A DNA stretch of 34,569 nucleotides from Gammaproteobacteria bacterium (GTDB lineage Bacteria; Pseudomonadota; Gammaproteobacteria; Arenicellales; Poriferihabitantaceae), in NCBI GenBank assembly GCA_028066695.1, contig JALCBG010000023.1:1-34569 (forward strand), read 5' to 3'. Shown piece after piece: positions 34,216 through 34,569 of this stretch. Numbering within the stretch: position 1 is the stretch's first letter; the number at the start of each line of letters is the position of its first letter. The notes under the pieces were generated by a model that saw only the letters and a program-made list of their open reading frames with translations, did not search any database and had not been told where the DNA came from. The translations under genes and the position numbers were made by a program.

Positions 34216-34253
34216 TTGTTCGGGTTTTTGACGGCGAACGGCGCCGCGCACCA

Positions 34254-34282
34254 TTGACAACGCATGAAAATTCGGCGATAAT
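34254..34282 (+). promoter_or_regulatory. Promoter of tRNA-Tyr/tRNA-Gly
   Basis: TTGACA (34254-34259), exactly 17 bases, then GATAAT (34277-34282). This is the best sigma-70-type match in the window and lies 25 bases before the tRNA-Tyr gene, so Tyr and Gly can be transcribed apart from the intron-bearing Thr gene. Confidence 0.7.
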
Positions 34283-34307
34283 CGCCTGTTTGCAGATGGC
34301 AGATTGC

Positions 34308-34392
34308 GGAGGGGTTCCCGAGCGGTCAAAGGGGGCAGACTGTAAATCTGCTGGCTCAGCCTTCGGAGGTTCGAATCCTCCCCCCTCCACCA
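34308..34392 (+). tRNA. tRNA-Tyr(GTA)
   Basis: Acceptor GGAGGGG pairs with CCCCTCC, the discriminator is A and CCA is encoded. The anticodon loop CTGTAAA gives GTA. A long variable arm (around TGGCTCAGCCTTCG) is present, as expected for bacterial tyrosine tRNA. T arm: GAGG-TTCGAAT-CCTC. Confidence 0.95.
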
Positions 34393-34417
34393 CGGGTGGA
34401 GGCGGCGAAGCGGGCAG

Positions 34418-34489
34418 GCGGGTGTAGTTCAATGGTCAGAACCTCAGCCTTCCAAGCTGATGATGTGGGTTCGATTCCCATCACCCGCT
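34418..34489 (+). tRNA. tRNA-Gly(TCC)
   Basis: Acceptor GCGGGTG pairs with CACCCGC, with discriminator T. The next bases are CCG, so the CCA end is not fully encoded, unlike the two tRNAs before it. The anticodon stem TCAGC/GCTGA encloses CTTCCAA, anticodon TCC. T arm: GTGGG-TTCGATT-CCCAT region. Probably co-transcribed with tRNA-Tyr. Confidence 0.93.
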
Positions 34490-34569
34490 CCGGCGGGCCG
34501 AGAAAAGATTGTGAAGCGGTGAAGTTTTAGATGTGAATGTTGTGTCGCGGAAATTGGCGGGAGAAATGA
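34490..34569. other. Unassigned right end
   Basis: Eighty bases after tRNA-Gly with no gene that I can support. By synteny a tRNA-Thr(GGT) and tuf could follow, but neither is visible here. An ATG lies at the very edge (34566) with a G-rich stretch too close to act as a normal ribosome site. Confidence 0.3.

Overview
The window is GC-rich, densely packed chromosomal DNA from an unidentified bacterium that looks gammaproteobacterial. Three things suggest this: the birA–coaX–SPOR gene–tRNA-Thr(TGT)–tRNA-Tyr–tRNA-Gly order at the right end, which resembles the thrU-tyrU-glyT region near birA in gammaproteobacteria; a close NhaB homologue; and ZapE, the MetA-type acyltransferase and CoaX. No species can be named from sequence alone. 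Many genes overlap by 1-4 bases, intergenic gaps are short, and several genes have a -10 box only 6-12 nt before the start codon with no Shine-Dalgarno sequence, which suggests leaderless or nearly leaderless mRNAs.

Layout. 1-1.9 kb (minus): start of a probable hemB, adenylate kinase with a Lys-rich tail, and a CysQ/inositol-phosphatase-like protein. 2.0-3.7 kb (plus): zapE and a secreted helix-hairpin-helix protein. 3.8-7.8 kb (minus): an apparent operon of a MidA-like methyltransferase, uppP, a P-loop protein and metA. 7.8-9.9 kb (plus): pteridine reductase and an APC permease. 9.9-12.2 kb: a segment of visibly lower GC with a membrane-anchored unknown protein, a Sel1-repeat/trypsin-like lipoprotein and a small GIY-YIG protein. 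12.3-15.8 kb (minus): creatinase, nhaB, a zinc-ribbon protein and a thioesterase, tightly coupled. 15.8-17.3 kb: two DnaA-box matches, an AT-rich stretch, an intact-looking tnpB and, 5 bases after its stop, a CRISPR-like array. 17.4-22.7 kb: a DMT transporter, threonine aldolase, asparaginase (minus), proS and a cold-shock protein. 22.8-24.5 kb: amtB and a PII protein. 24.5-31.4 kb (minus): DsbA-like, moeA, moaC, hsp20, a DUF1223-type protein, msrB, a HAD phosphatase, ispG and a SprT-like protein. 31.5-33.7 kb (plus): birA, coaX and a SPOR protein. 33.8-34.5 kb: three tRNA genes.

Two observations stand out. First, a TnpB with a complete D-E-D RuvC set and a four-Cys zinc finger is followed directly by four copies of a 37-nt repeat (the last cut to 27 nt) separated by 28, 29 and 29 nt of unique sequence. 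The position and polarity are those expected for TnpB guide RNA, and the layout is that of a short CRISPR array, so this is a candidate TnpB/type V-like system with no adaptation genes nearby. Second, the tRNA-Thr(TGT) gene is split in its anticodon loop by a 284-nt insertion with the hallmarks of a self-splicing group I intron (U at the 5' junction, terminal G, matching guide sequence, P/Q/R/S-like elements). I do not recall threonine tRNA as a usual host for such introns.

Most of the remaining content is housekeeping: nucleotide and sulfur metabolism, undecaprenyl phosphate recycling, molybdopterin and isoprenoid synthesis, nitrogen uptake and sensing, cofactor activation and translation.
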